64,000 bases of DNA from assembly GCA_965644295.1 (NCBI GenBank), contig CBFFRP010000362.1, forward strand, positions 186,001 to 250,000, given 5' to 3'. This document shows positions 46,917 to 57,853 of the stretch, piece by piece (positions within the stretch are counted from its first letter, which is position 1; every line of letters starts with the position of its first letter). A program made the translations under genes and the position numbers. Origin of the DNA: Paraphysomonas bandaiensis (lineage: Eukaryota; Chrysophyceae). Under the pieces are notes generated by a model. That model ran no database searches and had not been told where the DNA came from. It was given only the letters and a program-made list of their open reading frames with translations.

Positions 46917-48634
46917 CCAGGCGAGTACGGAGAGTAGACTTATCATCGCGCTGGGTGCGCAGAAACACACTACAAACTTTGCAGATGCTTTCTTGGGTTG
47001 ATGAGGTTGTTACTCCCTTAATCAAGGGGCCTGATATACACCCATATCAGTACTAAAGCGCATGCATTTATTACGATTAATATACGCACTTTACATTCTT
47101 CACTTGTGTACTTTCGATGCACAGTGGGAAGTTCCACTTAAGAACACCAACCTATAGCCTCAACAAGAGCCCTCTCTCTGGCCATGGACGGCATTGTGGG
47201 TCCTCCATTGTCACTGCTGTCTGGCACAGTCAAGTGTTTCAACACCGTATTTATAGCCCTTTTCTGGGGTACGCATGCTGGCAGGGTGCCACTAGAGACA
47301 GCTTCAAGTACTTCTCCAATTATTAGGGTGTGGCTCTGAGGATTCAGTCGCATACCGCTGTTGGCAGTATTTTTCGTAGATTTCTGATTGGATTGCTTTA
47401 ACATTCTCTAACTAATGCAAATTAGCATAAAATTTCAAATGGAGGACAGCTTGTAGTCTATAGCAATCAGTTTAATGTACGTGTATAGTTTCATATGATC
47501 GAGATGCTTATGGCGGGAGCTGAGAGCAGATCAAACTACTTAAAACAAAAAAAGACTTGTTCTGAGGCGACTTCAGTTCGAAAAGCGGCGGTAATCCGTA
47601 ATCGTGCACCGACTTCCTAGTACTGCTGTATACGCCGTATATGTGAGATCCACCCAAAGATTCTGCTGTCCACGGCACAGGAACACTGAATCCTGCTCCT
47701 TCACTGTAACTAGAATCACCACATAGACGATGAATGTTGTGCGTGTATCAACTATAACGCTGATATCACTATACACCTTATCAATTGGATGCATAGATGT
47801 TGCACAGCAAGGGGACTACGATGAAAGGATATTGCTTCGAGCAGATGTGGCTAAGAACTGTAATAAGCACTGTACCAACCTCTCTAGTTATCTGCAGTTG
47901 TGATCGTAGTATGATACGCTCTTGACATATCGTTTAGACACCATCCTTGTTCTTTTGAGGGGAAAACCGTGTTGAGAGAGATCTGCTCACTTCCTGATAT
48001 TGAGCTCCTAGTGTAGAGTGCGCGGGTAGAATTTGTACACTAATCTTCTGTCTGAGAAGCGTAAATACTTATTGGCATAGGAAATAAAAGTATATTTAAT
48101 GGATCACTCATTCTCAAACAAATAAGATAAATGCGTTACAAATAAGATATTGACAGTGAATGACACGTCATACATTACAGTGTCCAAAGATGGATGCCAA
48201 ACGTTCCCCATGGTTTGTTCAGCATCATGGCATAGCAGGATTAGTTGTTGTATACTTGTTACTTTATTAATACGAGATGCATATACGCATTGTACACACC
48301 TTGCATAGCGTAGAAACTAACATCTAAGTATTAATACCCCATATAATTTAAATACGGTTTGTAAGTTTATATTCTAAGTGCGTTTCCAAACGCTCTACTA
48401 TACGAATTTATTACTGATAAATATATCGCTTGGAAAAGTATACCGATCCTACATGCTACTCCTATAATATCGAAAGAGAACAATATTTCTCATAGGGTCA
48501 TTGAAGTTATTGTCGAATGGCCATAGGAATCCCGATGATTGTAAATTACTAACTTACATGTATCAAAAACAACAAGCTAACTATAATTAGTATCCACTGA
48601 TCTATCCTGATTTCATTCTACTGCTCACATAATC
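46917..48634. other. Intergenic, no gene seen
   Basis: About 1.7 kb between the MITE and the 3' end of FKBP. The short frames are unsupported. A TACTGCTGTATACGCCGTATA site near 47629 is the promoter motif without an evident gene next to it. The third GATTACCGCC word lies at 47581-47596. Confidence 0.5.
47581..47596 (-). repeat. GATTACCGCCGCTTTT repeat, copy 3 (inverted)
   Basis: Exact inverse of the 16-bp word at 40516 and 40723. Confidence 0.8.
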
Positions 48635-49483
48635 TTACTTTACATCAAGTAGTTTCACATCGAATACCAGCCAGGCATTCCCTGGAATAGTGGGTGGGGC
48701 GCCTCTGGGTCCGTAAGCCTTCTCCGGGGGAATCGTCAATACGCGATGTCCTCCTACTCTCATTCCTTTGACACCAATATCCCAACCACGAATAACTTCT
48801 CCTCGTCCGAGACGGAAGGCGAAGGGTTTCTTGCTGGCATCGAATACCTTACTCGTTGTTTTGAGCTTTCCCACATAGTGCACTTTCACACGATTCCCAT
48901 ACGATGCTTCCTTGCCACTGCCTACAGCTACATCAATAATATTAACGCCGTCGACAACACGAGCCCCACTGACAACAGGAGCGGCGGCAGCTCCAGTAGC
49001 AGCTTGTAAAAGGGCACGATTTCGTGAGGTTTCCGCTGAATCAACTGACTGCTTTTGCTTTTTCCCACTTTTCTCAGCTTTTTGGGCCTTGCTTGTAGCA
49101 GTTTTCACTTTTTCTGGAGGGTCACTATCGTCATTGCGTTTGCGTTTCTTTTCCGCTGCATCAGGAATCTTGGTACCTGCGCGCAGTTTGTTGCTAGAAC
49201 CATCCAGGAATTTCCACCCGGAGGGTCCATCTTTCTGATCAATAACAAACACCCCCATGTCAGTAAGTTTCGACCTCAAATCATCAGCCTTTAGAAAGTT
49301 ATTGGCCGCCCTGGCTTCATCCCTTTCCTTCATAAGTAATCGCACTTGAATGATTCGTTTCGAATGGTCATCAAGGGAGTCATAATCAACTGTAGAGTTA
49401 CTGCCAGCCGTCTGGTCCCTCGGCCGCTTACTTCCTTTGCTTTTATTCTTCGATTTCTTGCGATCTGCTCCAGTTGCTTCCAT
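48635..49483 (-). CDS. FKBP-type peptidyl-prolyl isomerase with CysRS-tail-like segment
   Basis: Single exon, 282 aa. Residues 1-30 are lysine-rich (KKSKNKSKGSKRPRD), a likely nuclear/nucleolar signal. Residues about 45-92 (RLLMKERDEARAANNFLKAD, DLRSKLTDMGVFVIDQ, GWKF) closely resemble the C-terminal helical segment of cysteinyl-tRNA synthetase (R.EARxAKDFxxADxLRxxLxxxGxxxxDTxxGxxW). A basic linker with KKRKRNDD and KSGKKQKQ follows. The C-terminal ~105 residues form an FKBP domain with VKVHYVGKL, FDAS, GEVIRGWDIGVKGMRVGG, AYG and WLVFDVKLLDVK. The active-site Tyr, Asp, Phe, Val-Ile and Trp positions are all present, so it should be active and FK506-binding. It resembles nuclear FKBP39/46-class proteins, but the synthetase-like segment replaces the nucleoplasmin-like domain. 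Head-to-head with the myosin. Confidence 0.9.
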   Translation of the reverse strand: MEATGADRKKSKNKSKGSKRPRDQTAGSNSTVDYDSLDDHSKRIIQVRLLMKERDEARAANNFLKADDLRSKLTDMGVFVIDQKDGPSGWKFLDGSSNKLRAGTKIPDAAEKKRKRNDDSDPPEKVKTATSKAQKAEKSGKKQKQSVDSAETSRNRALLQAATGAAAAPVVSGARVVDGVNIIDVAVGSGKEASYGNRVKVHYVGKLKTTSKVFDASKKPFAFRLGRGEVIRGWDIGVKGMRVGGHRVLTIPPEKAYGPRGAPPTIPGNAWLVFDVKLLDVK

Positions 49484-50021
49484 TTAATAGATAGCACGGG
49501 TGAAAAGACTCGCTATTGATTATTTTAAAGTGAGTTGCGGAGTTTATTCTGAGTTCCTCTAATCTCAGAGCCTGTACGATACTATGCATGTATATATATG
49601 TACTTGTGTCCAGAACTTTTAATGGATACAGTACACCATAGTATACCATGTATACACAGACTACACTGAAAGACTGGACCACACACACACGCCAACTACA
49701 CTGTATTCCGATGTATACCTCCCACACTGTCTTGTATTCTGCTGTATATCGCAACGATTTTTTATCACTGATTTTGGTCTGCTGTGTATCGATATGGTAC
49801 ATAGTCATACCATACTGCTGTAGACTGCAGCTCAATGTGGACACTATGAGACGTATTCCTTGTATTATGCTGTATTTTGATGTCTATCTCTCGCTGTACA
49901 CTGCCACATGTATGTGTATGTGTATGTATATGAGGTGCCTTAATACATACATATCCACCTCACACCCTCCTATTATCAACCTCAGGTGCCAACAAATAAC
50001 AAGTGGGGGCCTGTTTTGAAC
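49484..50021. promoter_or_regulatory. Divergent intergenic region (FKBP / myosin)
   Basis: A 538-bp spacer with the densest set of promoter-motif sites: AGTATACCATGTATACACAG near 49639, CTGTATTCCGATGTATACC near 49701, ATTCTGCTGTATATCGC near 49736, ATACTGCTGTAGACTGC near 49811, ATGCTGTATTTTGATG near 49867 and GCTGTACACTGCC near 49893. Spacing between sites is about 40-60 bp. Confidence 0.5.
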
Positions 50022-53000
50022 ATGAGCAAGTTTGCTTTTGATCCATGGCGCAATGCGCTTGTGTGGTTCGCGGAGGATAAGGCGAGTCCATGGCGAGCAG
50101 GAGTGGTGAAGTCTCGTGTATTCTCTGATGATCAACTCAATTCTACATTCACTATACAAGATGATAACGAGGAGATGATTGATATCATATCAGAGCCTGT
50201 TGATTCCTTCGGATTAGAGTTTCATTTAGTGAAGAAGAGGGATAAAGATCCCTCCAATGCTGTCGGCGTCACTGACATGACATCACTCTCATTTTTAAAT
50301 GAACCGGAAATGATTCAGTGTCTCAAAGTGAGATATTTTAATCGACTTATATACACCAGTATTGGACCAATATTAGTGGCTGTGAATCCTTTCGAGCAAC
50401 TGGACAGATCAGTTTACTCTATGGAAACCATTGAGAAGTATTTTAATGCCGATCAAGCCACCACTCGGAGCCTTGGACCACATGTATTTCATATTAGTAA
50501 CAGTGCTTATACACGCATGTTTATCGACAAGTTTGACGCTGATAAGCGTGAAAATCAAGCGATATTAGTGAACGGCGAATCTGGAGCAGGTATGTATTTA
50601 ATCAACCAGAGTTTTAGTACAAGCATTAATTTTACGTAAACATAGGTAAAACGGAGTCGACCAAACAAGTGCTGCGCTTCCTAGCTATAAATTCGTCGAA
50701 ACTAGCTGAGGGAATGGGTGCAGACTCGATGGTGAAAGATGTGGAAGGACTTATCAATGCTGTCAATCCCATCACCGAGTCATTTGGAAACGCGAAAACG
50801 TCACGTAACAACAATTCTTCGCGGTTTGGAAAGTTCATCGAGCTAAGATATGCAGCGGACGGATTTATAGTTGGAGCTCACATTCAGACTTATCTTCTTG
50901 AGACCACCCGAGTGACATCTCAGTTAAAAGGGGAGCGCAACTACCATGTGTTTTATGAGGTATTCGCCGGAATGACTCAGAAAGAGAGGGAAGAGTGTAA
51001 ATGTCCTTCATTGGAGAGCTTTCGGTACACAAATCAGAGTGGCGAGTACCATCGGCACGACGGAGAAAAAGACGAAGATAACTACTCGAAGTTGATTGAT
51101 GCCCTGTCTACAATCAGCATGGGTGACGGACAAGTGAGGGAGGTATTTGGAATCATCATGGCGGTGTTGCACATGGGTAACCTTACCTTTGATGCGTCAA
51201 GTACTGTAGGCGAAGATGCCGCTATCTTCTCACCATCCTCCCAACAGCATGTCGCAGCAATATGTGACCTGATGGATGTTGACGAAGAGAGTCTGCTTAA
51301 TGCTGTTGCAAAGCGCAGTATCAAAGTAGCTGGAAATATGATTCAAAAAAACCTTGATGTAACTGGGGCTACTGCGGCGAGAGATGTACTTGCAAAGACC
51401 ACATATGATCTTCTCTTTCGAAGTATGCTACAAGAAGTAAACCGCTCTCTTTCACTTGAGGCAATGGAAGATGCAGTGTCTTTCATTGGTGTACTAGATA
51501 TTTTCGGATTTGAGTTCTTCCAGAAGAATTCATTTGGACAACTGTGTATCAATTATGCGAATGAAAAGCTACAGGACCACTTCAACTATGCAATATTTAA
51601 GAGCGAGAAAGAGGTATACGAAGAAGAAGGTATTCAGTGGAACTTTAAAGATTATCCCGACAATTCAGAGAGGCTTGAGTTATTCGAGCACAAACGCACT
51701 GGTCTGTTTTTGTTGTGCGACGAGCAGCTGAAAATCCCGAAACCAAGTGATGAAAAGTTGGTGCAGTCCTTCTACGCGAAATGCTCTTCGTATCGTCATT
51801 TCTCTGCGAGCAAAGGTGATCAGGGCAAGATGGACTTTGTTGTGCACCACTTTGCGTGTGATGTGAAGTACAGTGCAAAGGGGTTTGTGGAGAAAAATAG
51901 GAACGACATTGCCCAAGAGATTTACGACGCTTTCGCTTCTTCGAGTAGAGAGTTCGTGCAGGGGTTAATTGGTATATCAGATGATACTAGTATGAAACCT
52001 ACTAGGCGCCCGTCTTCTGTGCGCATGCGTGGAAACAGCACAGAAGGACGCGATCGTTCAGTGAGTGTAGGCAAATCGGCTGGTCCGCTGTCTGTGGGTA
52101 AAAAGACGTCCTCTCTTGCATCGCAGTTCTCTAAACAACTTCATGAGCTTATAACTAAAATTAGATCCACTCGGTCCCACTTCATTCGATGCATTAAACC
52201 AAACAATGAGTTGTTGGCGAATAACTTTGATTACACCATGGTTATGAATCAGTTGCGATGTGGGGGGGCTCTGGGTGCTGTGCAGGTGTTGTACTGCTTG
52301 TGATGGCGTAATTTCGTTGACATATTACTATGATAGGTGTTTCATGCTGGCTTCCCAAATCGAATGGACTTCAAGTACTTTGTATGCAGATACTCTGCGT
52401 TTTTGGTTGTGTGCGGCGTGAATGCTCTCACGAAAGATCTGTACGCATGCATTGTCCGTGCCCGTCAGAGTGGGTCCGACGAGCTTTGGAGGGTGTCATC
52501 CTCCATGCTTATCGATATTGTTTCCTTGACAGTTATCGTTCTTAACTTAGTTGATGAGACTGAAATAGCAGAAGATGTGGACATTATAAGTGGGTTGCAA
52601 ATGGGTAAAACTCAAGTCTTCATGCGCGCACCAGTGTTTGAGCTCCTTGAGAGACTCCACGTGCGTGCCATTGTAGTTATCGCAAGGCGTCTTCAGAGGA
52701 GATACAGAGCCAAATTATCAGCCATATCAAGCAAACGCCCCACTGCGAAAACAGCAGCAGCAGAATGTGTAATGCATTTAGCATTCGCCCGGAGAGTGAA
52801 GGCGCGCAAATGCGTATCTGCGACATTGGTACTGCAACGCCGTGTCCGAGTGTTCCTTGCCGTATGTTATCGCCGGAAAACAATTCGATCATTTACAACT
52901 TTAAAAGCACATTTTCGAGGCTACAAGGCCCGCGAACGCGTACGCCGACTCAAGTATGCTGCAGCTACCAGAGTGCAGAGTATGTTCCGTTGCTTCATCG

Positions 53001-55296
53001 CTCGGAAGAATTACCACATAGCTCAGATTGCTGTCGTTAAATTACAAACAGTGACAAGGGGTTTCCTTGCTTGGAATTATCGGAAGAAGGTTATTGCATT
53101 GACTGCATTGTTACAGAGGCTATGGCGAGGAACTGTTGCGAGAATTAAGACTTATACCATTAGACAGAAACTGGTGTGTATGCCTTGGGTTGTGTGACTG
53201 TGTTTAAAAGGATGTTTTTATAGAAACAAGCACAGCTTGAAGCACAACGAAAAGCTGAAGAGGCCAAGGCAGATTTCATGGTATGTTACTATTCTTGAGT
53301 TAATATATTGCATCATGTTATAATCATTTGTGATTGGTACAGGCTAATTTGGACGTGAAACTGAAATCTAACCCGAACCTCTTGTTCGATATGCTTGGAG
53401 CTTCTGAGAAGATCGCTTTGTTAAGTCGACAATATGAGGCTCTCATGCATAGCAATCGAATGTTAGAGGCAGAGAACTCAGAGCTGCGAGAGCAATTGGG
53501 CAAGAAGACAAATGAGTTGGATGAGATGAAGTCGTTCATTCAAAACGCACGTCCTCCAAGTGCATCTAGTGTTAGCAGGCTATCTCCAGTGGAACCTGAC
53601 ATTCGACATAGAGCTGTGTCCAGAGACGAATCTTCCAGAGTACCTGCCGCTGTTAGTGTACCTACAGCGACAGATAATGATGACAGGAGTCAATCGCCAA
53701 TTCCCAGTGAACAGCCTGTTACCACGAATGACACCCCCACTTTCACCGGAGCCGACGGTATAGACTGCAAGACCCGTATACTACTTGCAGCTAGAGATGG
53801 AATCAATGAAATTTCCAACAACATTGATTTTATCAAAGAGCAGAAAGATGAGGTTACAGTGGAGATGGAGGCTGTTCAAAATGAGATGCGTGAATTGTCG
53901 GACGCGATACATGAGTTGCAAGTAAAGAAGTTGGGAGAAGAGAAGGAGTTGTCGAGTGTAAATGCTGTCCTTGGGTACGAGCAATCTGAGTTAATGCTTT
54001 CTGGAAAAAATGCATCCAATAATCTTCCCGAAGACCCCAAAGCACAAGCGGCATACTATCAGCTTCAGTTGGACACAATGCGCAAGAGGAAATCCACAAC
54101 TGAAAAATTGTTAGCATCTTTGCAATCTAGTCCGGATTTATATACTGCCGAAGACATTGATGTCACTCAGACTGCGTTAGCTGAAATTCTGTCTAAAATA
54201 GACGAACTAGAGAGAAATTACAAAGCCGCCTCTTCTAGCCCCGTGAAAACAAAGCCTCCAGCTGCTGGAGGAGAGAGTAACAGTGTGCGAGCAGCCACGC
54301 TGGATGCAAGCATTAGTGAGACAGAGAGTCAAATCAAAGAACTCACTGCTCGGCTTGAGGCTGCTAATGAATCTTTGGATGTTTTGAAAAAGCGAAATGA
54401 GATATTCGACGACGATATATCATCTGAAAATTTTGAACTTAATCGTTTGAATCAAGTTATACTATATCTAAGTCGGACGCAAGACGCTGAGGAAGCTCAA
54501 TCTCTTGTGCAAGACTCGGAGGCTATCATGACAGTGAAGGCATTACATCAGAAGAATGCGGCTCTGATGGATGAATTGAGTCGTGTGAAGGAGAGATTCT
54601 CCGCTGTTCTTGGGCGTATGGACACTTTCACTCTCGGAAATTTCCGATTGCAGATGCCCGATAGCTCACCGCCGGAAGAACCTACTCCAGGTTCATCTGT
54701 GGGGGCAACTGCTACAGCGTCTCCACGAGCCCATGTACCCTGGAGCCCGAGTTTTATTGGGTCTGTTAACTCTTGGTCGCGATCAGGTCGCCGGGAGATT
54801 GTCTTTATCGTTAGTGTGAGGGCTGTGGGGGACAAAATATCTGAGTGGACGATCATGAAAACTTTTAATGACTTCAAATCTCTGCGTTCGAAGCTTAAGG
54901 CCCTTAGTGCAGGTATGTGCTACACTGTATGCAGTATTATGTTGTATGGGCAACGTGATGTCAACACATGGATTTTATCACAGTTTACTTGCAATGTGTT
55001 AAGATATTCTCATTGGATTTTGAACGACAGATATTGACAATAGCTTCCCGATTGAGAAACACACCTTGTTTTCGATATCTAACGAAGTAGCGGAGTACCG
55101 CATGGAGGCCCTCAACACTTACCTTTTGTCTGTTTGTGGTTGCGAAAATATAATGGGGAGGTAATGTTTTACATCTTAGAGCTTTCTCTGTATACTCGTT
55201 TACTGACAATCTGTTTTTATATTTTTTAGTGAGCAGAGTAATCGGGCAGTTAAAGATTTTCTTCGAATTGAGGAGCATACAAGAAATAGACTATAG
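50022..55296 (+). CDS. Unconventional myosin with IQ motifs, coiled coil and C-terminal PX domain
   Basis: Seven exons: 50022-50589, 50646-52285, 52337-53173, 53224-53280, 53343-54912, 55031-55160, 55230-55296. All phases agree and give 1622 aa. The motor has the P-loop NGESGAGKTESTK (split by intron 1), switch I NNNSSRFGKFIEL, switch II DIFGFEFF, the relay and SH1-side block HFIRCIKPN...LRCGGALGAVQ, and the converter end GKTQVFMRAPVFELLE. A Ser/Arg/Lys-rich loop (KPTRRPSSVRM...) sits at the actin-binding loop 2 position. About five IQ motifs follow (e.g. ATRVQSMFRCFIARK, VVKLQTVTRGFLAW), then a predicted coiled coil and a PX domain (EWTIMKTFNDFKSLRSKLKA, then SISNEVAEYRMEALNTYL). PX domains bind phosphoinositides, so it probably carries endosomal membranes along actin. 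ATG 50022 is the first in frame. The converter has an odd hydrophobic insert near 52500-52560. Confidence 0.9.
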
Positions 55297-55980
55297 TATT
55301 CACGTGATACTTAAACTCACATGTGTTCATTAGATAAATAGATTATAGTCGGTGTCTTGTTGAAGCATGTGAATTGCAATGTTACTTATATGATAGTAGC
55401 TACAACCACAAACGAAGTAAGTATTGAATTACTTCGCTCTTACTGTTGCGATTGGCATATATATATTTCCAGACATACACCTCCTAACACACCAGGCTGT
55501 CATGTAATGTCATCGAATGCCAAGAATTCTACATGTAGGTGCAAAACTCGCTCTTGTAATCGATCATTCACACATTTCTTTGTCCCCTTTTATCATTCAT
55601 ATCAACTCATGTAGAGGAGTTAATTATACTGCATATCCCTTTATAAATGTTCTAATATATATAGATTAGAAATAGCGACATCGGAGCAAAAAATTACTTT
55701 ATACTGAGATGCTAGTTACTTACTATACACTATATAGCAAAATGTAATACAAATCAGGAAATTCATCGACTCCAAATTTTATCACGTGTTGGTACAATAT
55801 AGAAATTTTATTCTATTCCCTCGAAGTCCTTTCGAGGTATTCTGGGAAGCTAACGTGAGCCGCAAACATAGTCAGAAGATATTGCTCTGCCCACTCATAG
55901 CCGAATGCTTGTGTGGTACAAGGTACAAGGGACTCGAATTAGTGTCGCTTGTGTATACATCTTTGGGGCCTGACGAATAA

Positions 55981-56068
55981 CCAGGCATCCGGAAATGGGC
56001 CCACCTCAAGGGCATCCGGGACAGGGCCCACCTGATGGGTAACCGGGGTATTGGGCTACCTGCTGATG
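55981..56068 (+). repeat. GC-rich 27-bp tandem repeat, three units
   Basis: Three units of 27-28 bp: GGCATCCGGAAATGGGCCCA, GGCATCCGGGACAGGGCCCA and the more diverged GGTAACCGGGGTATTGGGCT, each followed by CCT. It stands out from AT-rich surroundings. Confidence 0.75.
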
Positions 56069-56143
56069 TCAAGCATTAGGGAAGACAAAAAACATCTGCA
56101 GACTGCAGATGTCAGGTATATCAACATTCTGCTTGCTCACTGA

Positions 56144-57103
56144 GTAACGCTGTGGCGTTCAACTATACTCCCACCTTTCTTGCGTAACTGCTGAGGAACA
56201 ATTGCAGCACGGCTGCACATTACCCTGTCTCTCACCTCTCTTTCTCATAGTTGCTCTTAATATGAACGGTCCATAGGACTTCCACACAATAATCCCAAAT
56301 GACAAGTCAAGCAAAATCTCGTCTTGATGAATCTTCTAGTAGAAAATGCTCCGTGATACCACATGCTCCCGATCTCCTCATCATAATATCTGTTGAAAAT
56401 CTCTAGCTACTCAAACTCAAAGTGCAATGTAGAAGATTCCGGAGTACGAGAGTCATTGCTCCATGCACACCGAAAATACAGAGCCATTCTGCCGAAGTTG
56501 CATCTAGAGGCTCTGTAACAGCCCAAATTGTGAATCAACACTTCTCTAGCTGCAGATAGAAGGAATTAGATATCAATATAGTGCATTCATATTCATCCAT
56601 ACCTTCTGCTATCTCTAAATGTATGTGTATTACCATCTATATTCATCGTCACACTCTTATCACCTGCATACTGTATGGCATATAGTACTCGTGCTTGTAT
56701 AAGATCCAAGTCTTGTCATAAGCACGGTCTGCATGTATACATGACATGAATATGACGTTTGTATAGTATACGTACACATTATTGTATCACCTGAGGGTCC
56801 ATTCATCTTGTCATGAGGCCATTGGTACTCTCTGTGTGGTCTTCATATTCCTGTAGAGCGCAGCGGACTCTAACTTCTCGTGTTCATGATGTTTGGCGCT
56901 GTGACTTGCGTCATACATCTGTCATTATGGACTTGACTAGTGTGCCAAGTGTCATCGTCTATATCTTCCTGGTTATGGAGCGTTGGCATGTATCTACAAT
57001 GAGCGTTAAGAGCATCATCATCTTCAGTCTCTTCTCAACTGTTGTTTTTACACAGCAGTTACGCAAGAGAGGTGGGAGTATAGTTGAACGCCACAGCGTT
57101 ACA
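56144..57103. repeat. 50-bp inverted repeat pair flanking 0.86 kb
   Basis: 56144-56193 (GTAACGCTGTGGCGTTCAAC ... GCGTAACTGCTG) and 57054-57103 are inverse copies with one mismatch. The similarity ends sharply on both sides. The interior shows no transposase. It may be the ends of an eroded DNA transposon; no target duplication is obvious. Confidence 0.75.
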
Positions 57104-57129
57104 ACTGCGCTTGCTTTGAGTGATAGAGC

Positions 57130-57245
57130 GGAGGTGGTTTCACCTTGGTGCTTGTGGCGACGCACAAGCAGCTTCCATAGCGTTAAATAGTAGGATAATA
57201 GAGTTTGTATTAGTTAGTTACAGGTAGACGTCTCTCTAGCTTGAC
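57130..57245 (+). repeat. Dispersed repeat R1, copy 3
   Basis: Same family as 32238-32352; shares CACCTTGGTGCTTG, GGCGACGCACAAGCAGCTT and TAAATAGTAGGATAATAGA. It starts 27 bp outside the right arm of the inverted repeat pair. Here the hairpin is GCTTGTG-GCGACG-CACAAGC. Confidence 0.75.
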
Positions 57246-57853
57246 TAGTTTTCATCTAGTTACAAAGCTGGTGCTGATTCTCAGCTGTGATTGCTAATAA
57301 TAAGATATATGATATATTTTACTCTATTGCAACGGCAGAATGAGTCTACTACATACAATAATTCTAATAAAAATATCAATATGGAATATATTTCATTCCA
57401 CCATGTGGACAATGGACAACTATAGTAGAAGTATGAGCCGACTTCATATAGACTACATTAAGGTTTTATACTATTTTGTTTAATAAAGAGCTTCTTATAC
57501 CGACATCAAACCAACTAAATTTGAATTATACTCTGGATCCACTATGATCCACTATGTACACACATGTACTGAATATCGTTAAATCATACTGTTGATTCAT
57601 TACTTAGTTGAGTGAATACAAGGCTAGGTAGTAAACAACTACCTAAACTGCATTCATAATGATAACAAGTTAAAAGGAAAAACTGGTGTGAGTACAATGA
57701 GCCACAACCACAGCTCTCTCACACTTGAGTGCAAGGAGCTCTAAACACAACAAGTACGACGCAATAACCACATGTGAAAATAAAATATAAAATATGAGCA
57801 TCACAATTGGAGTTAGTAGAGAGGTACGTATGTACATAAATACATAAAAAGTG

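Larger units (their letters stand above)
55297..57853. other. Intergenic between convergent 3' ends, repeat-bearing
   Basis: About 2.6 kb between myosin and EF-hand stop codons. It holds a GC-rich 27-bp tandem repeat, a 50-bp inverted repeat pair 0.9 kb apart, and R1 copy 3. The 125-codon frame at 56813-57190 runs through an inverted repeat arm and R1 and is not supported as a gene. Confidence 0.6.

Noticed and set aside
49986-50021. Myosin start at 49986
   Set aside because: That codon is GTG. The first in-frame ATG is 50022, directly before the SH3-like N-terminal motor sequence.
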